DNA of 64,000 nucleotides, taken from Impatiens glandulifera (lineage: Eukaryota; Streptophyta; Magnoliopsida; Ericales; Balsaminaceae). The DNA lies in contig NC_061864.1 of the NCBI RefSeq assembly GCF_907164915.1, positions 19,318,484-19,382,483 on the forward strand, written 5' to 3'. This document shows positions 1-11,505 of the stretch, piece after piece. A program made the translations under genes and the position numbers. The notes beneath the pieces were generated by a model. It was not told the DNA's origin, searched no databases, and saw nothing but the letters and a program-made list of their open reading frames with translations. Each line of letters starts with the position of its first letter. Position 1 is the stretch's first letter.

Positions 1-476
1 AATTCGGTCACCTAATAAAATGTCGGCCATCATCTCAAATTTCGATCGGGTGATGCTGTCGAACTTACCTCCCTTGGCCTGAAGTGCCTTAGACACGATG
101 TCACACAGAAGCCAAAATTCGAACCATATGGAGTTTTTCTTCCCAGTGAGTTGCACCGGCTCACTGGTGTTAGAAACAATCATTTGAATACTTAGGGTTG
201 CGTCTTCTGATAGGTCGATTGAGAAATCGCGCCCCTCTGTTGGAAGATGAAGGGCTTCGCCACTTTCGTATGAATAACCCTCTTCTTGATCTTGGCGTTC
301 TTGAAAAATTCCTTAACCGCACTCTAATAAACTACGAACGGACCATCAAGAAAATGTTCCAACCCCGATTCTTTGACAAATTCCATAACCTTTTGAACAT
401 CGACCGATCTATTGTTCTTGATATCTTCGAAGTCAACCTAAACAATGTGAACAAACAACGCATTCTCTCGTTCCAT
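1..476 (-). pseudogene. Retroelement gag-like protein, 5' part, copy A (cut by window edge)
   Basis: Read on the minus strand from an ATG at 476, this matches the N-terminal part of the plant-transposon-protein family found in retroelement gag-like ORFs. Recognisable segments are VEFVKESGL-type sequence and, further on, a WFEFWLLCDIVSKALQAKGG segment. Two in-frame stops near the N-terminus show decay. The same sequence with few differences lies at 17247-17722, where it continues into the rest of the protein. Here the C-terminal part lies left of the window. The 103-aa plus-strand frame over 198-509 is only a shadow. Confidence 0.6.
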
Positions 477-1099
477 GATGAAATTTGGAAGACTAAGAAG
501 TTTTGGTAGAGAGATAATGCAAAGGCAGAGAAATTTCAATAAGATGATAAGTTGTGTTTAAAAATAACGTGCAAATGCCTTAATATATGGTGAGTGTGAC
601 GGTTGAGTCACTGAACAGTCACACGTCATCGTACGACTGCCTTGAAAAGGCGCCAAACTTTCCCTCCAAAATAAGGGCGGTAACTTTTTGGCGGTAAATT
701 TCAGCGGTAATTTTAGGTGGTAAGGTAATTAAAATCGGTACATTAATGCGTGGTAATTTTGCAGCAGTTTAAAATAGAACCGAATTAGAAAAGAGACCGA
801 ATTAAGTGAGCTATAGGGCTTTAAAGAGAAGCATTTAAGTTAAAAACATTTAGGAAACACAGAGCGGTCAAATTTAAAGATGCAACAACCGGTAGAGAAA
901 CAAAACAACTTGTTGTTCATCAAATACAAGTACATGAATGATAATCTTAATGCCCAGCATCTGCCCTCTCAGTTCAGTTTTCCACCGATTCCTTAGTTAG
1001 CATGTTGATTATGCATCAACAACATTTTTATACATATATTACTTATATTGATTTACACATAATATTGAATTTTCTATTTTTGCATAATCTTACGTCAGG
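477..1099. other. Spacer between gag-like element and CACTA fragment, copy A
   Basis: No gene is visible. The stretch holds a cluster of GGCGGTAA-like short repeats (about 683-760) upstream of the minus-strand element and AT-rich sequence towards the CACTA exons. The copy at 17723-18356 carries one extra unit of 17 bp near 17930. It may contain the promoter and leader of the minus-strand element, but no clear TATA box can be assigned. Confidence 0.4.
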
Positions 1100-2418
1100 A
1101 AGAGACGAGGGAATAACAAAAATATCACTATATCGAGGAGGCCACCGGGGTCGAAGATTGCTCTGAGTTTCAGAGAGGTAGATGGGAGGTCAATCGGCGA
1201 AGGTAGACGCATCTGGTCTAGACATTTGGGGTCGGTAGTGCGGGCCCCCTCAGTCATTTCGTATTGTCTGCTCAAGTGGAAGGCATTGAGTGTTGACCAA
1301 TTGGATTCACTTTGGCTTGCTATGACGGTGATAAATTTATTATACATTTAACATTCAAATAAAAGTTTATAACATTTGAATGTTGTATTTTTCAGGATCC
1401 GTTCGAGAGTACATATGGTCATATTGATCAATATCGAGCGACTGGATTGCCACGCGCCAAACAAATATGGGTAGGTGGCACTCCGATTTGAACATTGATT
1501 ATATACGGGTTCATCATGGAGATGGGGTAACGGTACTGGTCAATCCCCTACAAGACTACGATCTAGTCGATTGGGAGTTCGTGTGTAGACACCATAACTT
1601 CACAGATAAATTTAAGGTACGATATTTTCATAATTGAAATAAAAACTGATAACACTAGTTCTAATTTTATTTTTTTATGCAGAGAAATAGTGGTATAAAT
1701 TTAGAGAACAAGAATAATTTGAAATTCTCGGCATCATACAGACATAAGTATTTTTCACAAGTGGAGGAATATTTGGTATGTACATTATTTAAAATATTTA
1801 ATATAAAGAATGTTACTAATTTTATAAATCATTTATTTAAATAGGCGTGTGAAATAGGACGGGCACCCACTATCGTTGAAATTTTCAAGAGGACCTGTAC
1901 CTGAAAGTTACAAAAGAAAACCTCAACACGATCTCGAACGTACGAGCACAAGAGAAGATCGTAAGTTAAATGACTTTAATTGAAAATTTAATAAAATTAT
2001 ATATAGATTATATAAATGAAAATTAATTTTAAATGTGTAGGCGGAGATGGAAGAAGTAAGAAACGAACCAGATATCTCTGACTTTTACTTGACAAAGAAA
2101 GTGCTTGGACGCCAACTACATGGGACAGTGATCAGTATGGAATTTGGCGTCCGACCCACACACTTTCAAGAGGATCGACGAAGTGACAACAATTCTCAAC
2201 GAGCCATTGATCGGTTGTTGTTGGAGGAGAATGAAAATCTTATGGCAAAAATGAGAGAAATATCATCGACACTAGAAGAAATTCAAAGGTGGGATATGGA
2301 AAGGGCACAAAGGGAGGCGGACTGGGTGCAAAGGGGAGCGCAAAGAGATGCCCAAATGGAAGAATATAAACAACAAATTGCATTCATAATGAGGCAGTTT
2401 CAACCCCTAGCTAGTTAG
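1100..2418 (+). pseudogene. CACTA (En/Spm) transposon ORF2, Transposase_24-like, copy A
   Basis: Several plus-strand exons join across AT-rich introns with GT-AG ends. The first (about 1102-1330) encodes RRPPGSKIALSF and IWSRHLGSVVRAPSVISY. Later ones encode VLVNPLQDYDLVDWEFVC (about 1530-1615) and ENKNNLKFSASYRHKYFSQV (about 1681-1776). The last exon, 2041-2418, encodes TKKVLGRQLHGT followed by a Glu/Arg-rich coiled coil and ends at TAG. This order matches the plant Ptta/En/Spm family (Transposase_24), the accessory protein of CACTA elements. The exon near 1845-1960 seems frameshifted after IVEIFK, so I call it a pseudogene. No tnpD exons precede it; the upstream neighbour is an unrelated minus-strand element. 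Confidence 0.75.
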
Positions 2419-2554
2419 TATAATGTAGTTATTTTTTGAACATTTATAAACGTTTTGGTTTGGCTGATAACAAGGTTTGGTTTAGAATTTTGAAATTATA
2501 ATGATATTTTTGTTTATGAATGGTATTGTATATGTTTTTGTTGCGTAAAAAACG

Positions 2555-2978
2555 GACGACCTATTTGAGCCATTTTTAGGGACAATACCGAGAGATAATA
2601 GATCATCTCTCGGTTTTTCAGACGAGTAAAATACCAAAAGTTATTCGAAAACTTTCGATATTTCCCTTGTATGAACCGAGAGATGATCTATTATCTCTCA
2701 ATTTTTCACACAAGGGAAAAACCGAAAGTTATTGTACCAAGAGAAAATAATGAGAGATTATTTATTATCTCTCATTTTTCACTCGAGGGAAATACCGAAA
2801 GTTTTTCGAAAAACTTTCGATATTTCCCTAGTGTTTAAACCGAGAGATTTCGTAAATCTCTCGGGAAATACCCAAATAGATTTACCGTAAACCGTTATAC
2901 CGACGAATGCCAAAAGTTTTCTAAACTTTCGGTATTAGTGTTATAACGATAGATATACGGTCATTACCGGGAGATTGT
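2555..2978. repeat. CACTA subterminal palindrome array, copy A
   Basis: The stretch is built of short palindromes of two kinds: CCGAGAGAT...ATCTCTCGG, and a CGAAAGTTTTTCG / AAACTTTCG type, separated by TTTCCC or GGGAAATACC. At least six hairpins follow each other. Such subterminal repeats, bound by the TNPA-like protein, are typical of CACTA 3' ends. It lies directly downstream of the CACTA ORF2 in the expected place. A possible element end (TATTAGTG, the reverse of CACTAATA) is at about 2933-2940, but repeat-like sequence continues to about 2975, so the exact terminus is unclear. Confidence 0.65.
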
Positions 2979-5900
2979 ACTCTTTTCTCTTTTCTTTTTT
3001 ACTTTTGTTCTTTTTTTATTTATATTCTCTTTTTTCTAAATATATATATCAACTTATTAAATTTAATATTTAAATTTAAATTATTGAAGAAAATATAAAG
3101 TTATTATTTGAGATGTTTTTGTTTTTGTTTTTATTTTTATTTTATTTTAGATTAAGATTAGATTTAAAGAAAATTTTATAAACAATTTATTTTTTCATAT
3201 AGATGATGTTTTAGGTGGTGAATGAAAAGATAAATATTTTTATTTTATAAAAATTATCTATATTTGAGACAAACAAAATTATTTTTTATCTCATAATTTC
3301 TAATTGTTATTAGTTATAAATATATAACTTGTTTATAAATTTAAAAGTGTTACAAGTATTTAATTTATTTTTATGTTATAGTACATGAGTTAGTCATTCG
3401 ATATTTTTTTTTATGTAAAGTATATCTTCAAATATTATAAAAATTAAAGTTTTATGTGAAAAAAATTTAGTTAAGATTATATTAGTTACCCTACTTGTTA
3501 ATGTTACAATTTTAAATTCAATTATCTTAAATTTAAATTTTTTTTTAAGTCAACTAAAATTTTTTTTTTTATTTTTTTTTTCAAATTCACCCTAAATATA
3601 ATTCCTGGATCATGTAATCATATCCCTTCTCCAATTTTGTATATGGTTGAACAAAAATAGAAATGATTGTTTATTGTTGATTTTTTGACGTGAGAAAGAA
3701 GACAAATGTAGACCTTGAATATGTGTTGGGCATGGCATGGGCTTTCCATCTTATATCATTGTGTGCCTTGTTTGTTGGTCTATTCTTGGGCCCTTTGACC
3801 AATTGACTAACTCCGTGTTTTTGGGCTTTTATTTATTTGTGTCAGTTTTGGCCCATTTAATCTTTTTCTTTTTTTTTTCTATTTTTATATAAAAAAAAAC
3901 GAAAATTAATTAATAGACATAGATTTATTTTAGTCTATTTGATGTATTTTAGGGTTTTATTTTAATTATTTTAGAAATAATAAATAAAATATTTTTTAAA
4001 ATAATTATTATTGTTTTAAAATTTTAATTATTTTGGATGGTATGAATAAAATATTTATCCAAAATAATTATTTTTAGCTTAAATTTTTAATTATTTTGGA
4101 TTTCATGAACACAATATTTATCCAATATAATTATTAGCTTAAATTTCTAATTATTTTGAATTTTATGAATACAATATTTATTCAAAATAATAATTTATTT
4201 TATCATTATTTGAATTTTTAATTATTTTGAACTTTATAAATATTAAATTTGTTCAAAATAAATATTTGTGGACCCTATTTTAATTACTTTGTTTTTTTAG
4301 CCCGAATTTTAATTATTCTAGAGTTTAACCAATATCATGATATTCCCGAAATAATTATTTATTTTATTTTTATCCATTAAGAGTCTATAATTTTTGTATA
4401 TATAATTTAAAGACTCATAATTTATTTGAAAATCTTATAAATTGTGAGTTAAAATTAGGTGTCTTTGTACTTGCAATTAAAAATTAAAAAATAACTTTTA
4501 CAACAAAAACACAAAAAAATGTTTTTCTTAGGGTCAGCTTTGATTTCTTTTCTTCATTTCTTACATTTAAAATATCTAAATAAATAATTATTTATTTATT
4601 TATTCCTTAAAAATAAATTTAAATTATTTAAAATACTGATATTTATTTTTAAAATATTTTTAGGTTATCTCTAAATCCATTTTTATTTACAAGTATGTTT
4701 GAATTCTATAATTTTTAGTCAAGAATAATAATTTTGATAAGTAAAATTTTTCTTGGATAAATTAATTAGAGAAGTTGGTTGGTTGAATGAACAAATCAAA
4801 CTGACTTTGAGATTTTAAATTAAAATAAAATTTATAATTTGAGTTTAAAATCGGGCGAAGCAATTGTCTGGGGTCGAAGTGGAGAAGTCGAAGGGCTTGA
4901 GATGTAACAACTAACTTTGTAACGATGATAAATATCGTAATTTCTGATCAAAGAATGAAAAATAAGAGTGAATCCGATGAAAGCGTGATGAGAAATCAAA
5001 TAAAAAAAATAAAATATTCGAATTAATCGGAATTGGCTGGAGCTGCTATTATTCTCGTAAGTCAATTATTAGACTGGATCCCTCCTTTAAGTATAATTAG
5101 GAAGGCCTTAGACCAAAACCAGAATAAAACATCCATTCTGTAAAATAATAAAATAAACTTAAAATAATTAATATTATTTATAATATATAAATATATAAAA
5201 TTATAATTAATAAAATTATCGTTATAAAAATAAATATATATTTTTTAATTAAAATATTGAATCAATTAAAAAATATATATATTAAAAATAATTATGTATA
5301 ATAAATAATATTAAAAATAAATAAAATATATTTAATATATTATATAATAATAAGTTGTATATAATATTAATAAAAGATATAATGATAAATTAAAAATTAA
5401 GTGATATAAGAAAACTGTTATATTTAAGAGTATTAGTTACAATTTTATAACAAATACCTTATAAATTATATAAAGGTATAAATTTATATAAATAATAAAA
5501 TCTTAACAAATTCAGTATAAAAACACTATTGGTATAGTTTATATATCAATGTAGCATTTGTTATTAAGTATTAGTTATATATATGTATTAATTGTAGTGG
5601 TTATAAATTGTAAAGGGTATTAATAGGTATAAATTATATATGTTATTTGTATTTGGTTGAAAGTATAAGAGTGTATAAATTGTATAAATTTTATAATTTT
5701 GTGTTTGATTGGTAATATAAAAATGTTGTATAAAATGTAAAAGACATTTTTGTCCTTTATATTTATATAAATTTAATTTAATTGTTAAATTAATATTTAT
5801 TTAATTTTTTTTTATTTCTCTATTTATGTGTTTTTTTATTATTACTTAATCTTATCTGAATCTATGTTCTTAAATATGAGTTTAGATGAAAGCCATGAGG

Positions 5901-6600
5901 AAAAAGGGTTTCAATGAGAGAAAGATGAATGAAAAATGAGAAAGTATTAGAGAGACAAAGAGGTGGACGAAGTTTTAGAGAACAGAGGTTTCCTCAAAGA
6001 TAATAAAAATTTAAGATAATAAAAATGTAAGGGTAAATATGGAAACATTTTTTTATCCTTCTTTGTAAGTGGTTTGTATAAGTTATATAACATTTAATAC
6101 TGTTAATATAAAATACTTTAATCAAACAGAACATCTAATTTCATGTTAATATTATTATACTATATCTAACTTGTCAACGAACATAACCCAATAGTGTTAA
6201 ACTTACCTATAACAAAACACGTGCCTTCTTAGGTGTAAATAAAAAAAATAATATTAAAATATTTTATAATTTTGAATAAAATAAAAGTGATATAAATTTT
6301 AAAACAATATCTATAAAGTTAAAACATTTTTATAAAGATAATAAAATTTTAGTTATATATTATAAATTAATAAAATTATAAATATTTGAGATAATATAGG
6401 AGATAAATAATTTTCAAATATAAAATTAAATATTTTTTTAAAAATAATAAAAGCTTAGGAAAAAAATATTATAATTTTGAATAATTGAGATAAGATAGGA
6501 GATAAATAATTTTTAATTGAGATAAGATAGGAGATTAATATTAGTAAAAAATTTAAACAAAAATAATTTAAGTGGTAATTCCCGCTTAAAATTCAAATAA
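2979..6600. other. AT-rich intergenic flank upstream of MYB A
   Basis: Very AT-rich sequence with no supported gene. It is repeated in the same order upstream of MYB B (20241-23280) and MYB C (24955-28590), so it belongs to the duplicated unit. It holds a tandem-like series of TTTTAATTATTTTGGA-type words around 3950-4250, a GC-richer block at about 4850-4910, and a MITE-like insertion at 5551-6189. The 77-aa minus-strand frame at 4832-5065 is shared with the copies only because they are recent duplicates. Confidence 0.6.
5551..6189. mobile_element. MITE-like insertion, copy A
   Basis: Present here and upstream of MYB C (27504-28176) but absent, with a clean junction, from the matching place upstream of B (about 22844). 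The flanks suggest a short CAAT target duplication. The ends are imperfect inverted repeats: TGTTTGATTGGTAATATAAA near 5702 resembles the reverse complement of sequence near 6110-6135. No transposase is encoded, so it is a non-autonomous element; the superfamily cannot be fixed from the sequence. Confidence 0.55.
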
Positions 6601-6908
6601 ATAGTGAATGTTTTATGATTTCTTGTTTCTATTTATTTATGATTATTAATTGTTGGTTAAGAACTAGTTCACTCAATCATAATCATTGCCTCATTGTGGT
6701 TACCGTTGAAGAAGAAAAGAAAAAAAGAATCACTTGCAAATTGAATCAGTTAAACAGATCCGGGTATATATATATATATTTTTTTTTTGTGTTACTTAAT
6801 AATTATGTATGTATGTATGAATAATAATTAATGTAATAAGTTTTTGAATTAATATGAAAAGGAATCAAAATAAATAAATATGTCGTCGTCCGGAAATCAA
6901 CATTAATA

Positions 6909-8722
6909 ATGGTGAAATCTGAAGAAAAAGAAAAAGAAGATGGATTGAAAAAAGGAACATGGACAGAAGAAGACGAAGTTCTAGCTGATTACATCCGCAA
7001 GCATGGGGAGAAGTCCAGTTGGAACACGGTTGAGAACGAATCTGGACTCAACCGGTGCGCTAAATCATGCAGGTTAAGGTGGGTAAACCATTTAAGACCC
7101 GAATTGAAGAAAGGTCCGTTAACCGCCAATGAAATAGAGACGATCGTTCGTCTTCATGCTAGGATCGGAAATAAATGGTCCCGCATAGCAGAAAAGGTAA
7201 TATATATATATAATTAAGTTCTCTTGAATTCAAACTATAATAACAATAATAATAACTTCTTAATTATATAATTATATAATTCCTCTCAGGTTCCTGGAAG
7301 AACAGATAACGATATTAAGAACTTTTGGAACACTCGAATCAAAAGTTGTGAGCGTCGTGGCCTACCACTTTATCCGCCTGAGGTAGTTCAAGAATTATTA
7401 AATGAAGAGAAGAACCAAATGAATATGGTACCTACTACTGTCAACTTCAACAACAATTATCCTTATCCTAGTAGTAGGATCAAATTCAACAACTATGACA
7501 ACTTCAGCAGCAGCAGCAGCAGCCCTTCTTCACTTCTTCTTAACTTTCCTCCTGCATTATCTTCTTCTTCTTCTTATTATTATCCTAGGCCTCCTCCTCC
7601 TCCTGTTGCTTCTTCTTCTTCAAATCATCAATCACTTCAATTAATTCAGCCTCCTCCTATTGATCCTAATGCTTTCTCTTCATTTCATCCATCGCCAAAG
7701 CTGATGATTGACGGTTTTGGAAACAATACTAATCATCATCTTCCTTCCTATTCTTACCATGCTTTCCAGCAGGTAGCTCAGAATTCAGGCCTCCAATCAT
7801 TCCAATTACCGCCTAGTAGTACTGTTGCTGCTGCTCATAATATGTTCTCTTCATTTCAACATCTACCTAATCTCAATGATCATCATAACTCATTATACTT
7901 CCATTCATTCCAATTTGCGCCTCGTTCATCTTCTTATGCTGCTGCTGCTACTACTCGGGTGCCTCATAATTCATTTCAATTTGGGCCACATCATAATCTT
8001 CCTTCATCTTCTAATGCTGATGCTGCTGCTGCTGATGCTTTTCCAGTGGATCGTAATCATCCAGACCTCCTCCCTTCATTCCAGTATAAGCCTCCTAGTC
8101 CTATTGTTGACGACAATAGTTTCTCTTCATTACAGCAACCACTTGATCAGATTATTGAAAATATTGATCATGGTCTTACTTCCTCTTCTAATGATCCTTT
8201 TGAGATGGCTCCTATTGTTGACAATACTTTGTCTTCATTAAATCAACCACTTCATCAAAATTTGCCATCATCATCTTCTCAGAATTATTTTCCAGAGCTC
8301 CCTTCAATCCAACCTCAAGATCCTTTTCATTTGCCACAATTCGACAATCTTTCCCAATCACCCGCAACCCAAAATCTACAGTCAAATTGTATGCCTAGTC
8401 GAAAGAGAACCCACGATGATCAAATGTCAACTTCACAAGAGGAGCATGCATTATTGGGAAAGAACTATTCTGGAGATACATCAAATATGTCAATTAGGGG
8501 TGAGTGGTTTTTTCTTTAGTTTATTTTTATTTACCTATTTATTATGGTGTTAAATTTTATATTGATTTGTTACTTCTTTGTGTAGAAAAAATTCTAAACG
8601 AAGAATTACTCGACTCTTTTGCTTTTGGTCATAACTCGGTGCTTAATGAAGACGACAAGATGAGGTCTCCGTTTTTCTCTAAATATCTTATGAATCCGAG
8701 AAAACATTGGAGTGGATTGTGA
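6909..8722 (+). CDS. GAMYB-like R2R3-MYB transcription factor, copy A (three exons)
   Basis: Exons 6909-7196, 7290-8499 and 8586-8722 join in frame at GT-AG sites into 544 residues. R2 (about 14-64) has tryptophans W18, W38 and W58, and R3 (about 66-114) has W90 and FW109 within GRTDNDIKNFWNTRIK. The following GLPLYPPEV is the signature of subgroup 18 (GAMYB, MYB33/65/101), nuclear activators acting in gibberellin, anther, pollen and seed programmes. The long second exon encodes a Ser/Pro/Gln/Asn-rich region with repeated SFQ motifs and a miR159 site at 8293-8313. Odd points: R2 lacks one Glu codon present in copy C, and R2 has RCAKSC where RCGKSC is usual. The start follows a stop-rich leader and gives an MVKSEEKEKE N-terminus shared with C. 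Whether it is expressed is unknown. Confidence 0.86.
8293..8313 (+). promoter_or_regulatory. miR159 target site in MYB A
   Basis: Compared with the complement of the widely conserved miR159a, 19 contiguous bases match and only the two end positions differ. It codes for ELPSIQ, at the place where GAMYB genes encode ELPSFQ. GAMYB mRNAs are known to be cut by miR159 at this site. Confidence 0.85.
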
Positions 8723-9959
8723 TAATTATGATATAGTTTTTAGATAATTGTAGTTTTTTTTGAGTTTTTAATTTGGAGGAATGTTCCATTCTCGTGGTAG
8801 AACTATACATAAACATATTCTAATTTGTTTTTTATTTTTTGAATGTTAAGCTTGAAGTTAAAGACTTTATTTGATACATGTGTATCTTACAATTAGCATG
8901 GAAGTTTTTTAATTGAAGCTATTGTATATTGATGTTTTTTGGATTTAGTATTATTATTTTGTTTTGGTTTAAGAGTTAAATTGTTTCAAATAATTTCAAC
9001 TCAATAATTTATTTTTTCTATCATGTGAATCATTGATCCTTTAATCTATTAGTTCAAATATTAATTTTTTTTTTATCATTATATACTCTTTATAAATGTC
9101 CACTTTTTATTTATTTATATTAAACAAAAGTATGAATATCAATCATAGTCTTAGTCAATTGAGTTGGTAAGTTTATCAATCAAACTAATAAAACATAAGC
9201 TACATTTAACTAACTATCCATGGCCAAACGAAGCATGAGCGAATCCAACCCGGTTCATATAGACTTCAACTTCCTCCGAAGCTCAACCTGCCGCGATGAC
9301 AAAATTTCTCGAAAAATATGAGTTCATTCCAAAAACAGAAGTTTGACTACAATTAACCAAATTAGTTAAGCGACCTACCAAAATGACCGTAAAGACATAA
9401 GGATCAGTTTGAGATTGAAGAGAGGATTGCGATTTTTTTCCATAAAGTTATTTGGATGAATAAATTGAAATTTTAATTCCAAATTTATAATAATTGATAT
9501 TGAATTACAATTAAATTCATATGTTTGGAAAACTATAGAATTATAATTTAATTCTAATTTTTATATTTAAAAAATAATATAATAAAAATAATGTTAATAT
9601 ATACTATTAGGAGGATACCAGACAAAAAAATGTAAGTAAAATTTTATAACGTTAGTGACTATACGATGTCATGTATTTATAAAATTATTTCTAAATAATA
9701 TGAATTAATGAATAAAGAAATTTTGTACTAATTAGAATTAGGTTAGACATTAATATTGTTATTAATAGATTTATATATGTGTTGAAAAAAGAGAATTTTT
9801 CGTAATAAAAATCTTTAACTTTTTAGGTTAATTAATGACCTAATTAACAATTTATTATTAAAAAAAAATTAGTCCAAACTTATTTCTAAAAAATTATGAG
9901 ATTAGAGACTCATTACTTAATTATCAAAATATATTTAACATATTATAATGACTCTTGAA
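8723..9959. other. 3' flank of MYB A, no gene
   Basis: AT-rich 3' UTR and intergenic sequence, repeated with few changes after MYB C (30733-31950). A GC-richer block at about 9215-9430 has no readable long frame. I see no gene. Confidence 0.55.
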
Positions 9960-10393
9960 TAAATATACTTACCATTTTTGCTGCCACTTGAGAGAATGAC
10001 ACACTCTCTACATGATGTGTCATTCGAAGATTCTTCCTATTTTGTGAATTCTGCTCACTTCTTACCTATTTTTGAAAACATTAATTAATACTTAATTACA
10101 TTATAAACAAGGATGTAAAAAGTTTAGAATTTAAAGATTCACCCGAAAATCGTCTTAGAGAAAGTGACGATCCAAAATGTAATTCCAATCATCTTCCGTA
10201 TATTCATTTGGTTTGTGTGCTTTGATAGCTAATATATCCCCATCATGAGCTTTAACATGATTCCGGTTGATATCACATCTATACCTATCCCAAACCACCT
10301 TCCATTATATGTTTCCAATAATACTCAATATGTTTCGGCACTGCCTCAAAACAATTAAGCAAAGACACGAGATTAATTATTATTATGCATTAG
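9960..10393 (-). pseudogene. CACTA ORF2 fragment downstream of MYB A
   Basis: On the minus strand the segment 10130-10393 can be read, with frameshifts, as a Transposase_24-type passage: RYRCDINRNHVKAHDGDI, then KAHKPNEYTEDDWNYIL. The same sequence sits at 31960-32401 after MYB C, where it continues into further ORF2 and tnpD remnants. At 10393 the similarity to that copy stops abruptly, so this is a truncated CACTA end joined to the D unit. Confidence 0.55.
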
Positions 10394-10465
10394 AGAATAT
10401 GTTTATAAGAATGTAGGAATTCATTTTGTGAATGTTGGAATTATAAAACTCAAGTTAAGGCAACA

Positions 10466-11505
10466 CAAAGTATCTGGACACGAAGCATCAATGAATGAAC
10501 GACATGGTCATTGAAGAAGATCATAAAAACAAGAAAAATATGTCTTTCAAATGGTGCAAACCACAATTAAAAATAGAAGAGGGGTACTATTCTAGCATGA
10601 TCAATTGACTTGATAATATTCTCATTATGTTCAAAGAAGAAATGCAAGGAAGTAGAGTTATAAGAGAATGCATCAAGTACTCATTCAGAGATGTCTATGA
10701 ATGTAAATGTGATTCACTTCTGAGACGTATTCCAAGAGGTTGTAGAATTCTAAACCTAATGAGACAAAAGTAACTCAATGAAAAAAATGATTAAATATGC
10801 TGGAAAACAGAAAGAACGAGAAGTTCATTACAAGAAAGGCATGGGAAATTGTTATAACAAAAGGACAGGAGATAGATTGGCATAATGTGATATGGTTTCC
10901 AAAGATAATTTCTCGTCACCAATTTATTCTCTGGCTAGTATACAGGAAAGGTTGACAACAAAAGACAGAATTCGAAAATACATAAACATTCATGATATCA
11001 ACGGTGTCCTATGTTCGAGAGTTGAGGAAATCGTAAGTCATTTATTTGGGGAATGCTCTTTTTTAATACAAATCTGGAGGACGTATACTGCAAACATGAA
11101 CATCATCAACTTTCCAAGAACATGAGAAGAAATCCAAGAATTGATGAAGAATAATGTAAAAGGAAAATTCTTCTATGTAAGTCTGCTGCTACTTTTGATC
11201 AGTAATCTACAATATCTAAAAAGAAATAAATTCAAAAACTCACAGTAAAAGAAGTAGAATTGTTGAAGATATTTGAGATATAACTTCAAATGGAAATGCA
11301 CTCCTTCAATCTTGGAGAGTAATCGAAATGATTGAAGAGAATAGAAAGTAAAAACGTTATAGGCGCTAATTGATTATTGTCTGTAATTCAGTTCTTGTTT
11401 CACTGTCAAATCTAGAAATTATCTAGATCTGATCTTAAACTTTTGTATTTTTCCCTCTTTTGAGTTTTTAATAAAATAAGTTATTTTTCCAAAAAAAAGT
11501 TTTAA
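10466..11505 (+). mobile_element. 5'-truncated LINE (non-LTR retrotransposon)
   Basis: The frame at 10892-11125 (LASIQERLTTKDRIRKYINI ... VLCSRVEEIVSHLFGECSF ... IW) fits the zf-RVT domain found at the C-terminal end of plant LINE reverse transcriptases, with the C..E..HLF.EC..IW pattern. The element ends with a TTTTGAGTTTTTAATAAAAT-type tail and an A run at about 11494-11501, as plant LINEs do. Sequence on both sides (about 10430-10465 and 11506 on) aligns to the E unit at about 40220-40310, so the LINE interrupted D-unit DNA. The reverse-transcriptase core is missing. Confidence 0.7.

Noticed and set aside
198..509. 103-aa plus-strand frame, also at 17444-17755
   Set aside because: Antisense of the gag-like protein; the minus strand gives the family match.
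1090..1347. 85-aa minus-strand frame, also at 18299-18607
   Set aside because: Antisense of the CACTA ORF2 exon, which has the recognisable WSRHLG motif on the plus strand.
4832..5065. 77-aa minus-strand frame conserved in three copies
   Set aside because: Conservation is explained by recent duplication; the frame changes length between copies (77, 102 and 77 aa) and matches no family known to me.
6615..6824. 69-aa frame just upstream of the MYB A start, present in B and C too
   Set aside because: Could be an upstream ORF, but its C-terminal half runs into TA repeats and differs between copies, so I do not call it a gene.
7825..8241. 138-aa Leu-rich plus-strand frame
   Set aside because: Out-of-frame shadow of MYB A exon 2; the CTT/CTC-rich Ser/Pro codons read as Leu. 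The same applies to 29823-30245.
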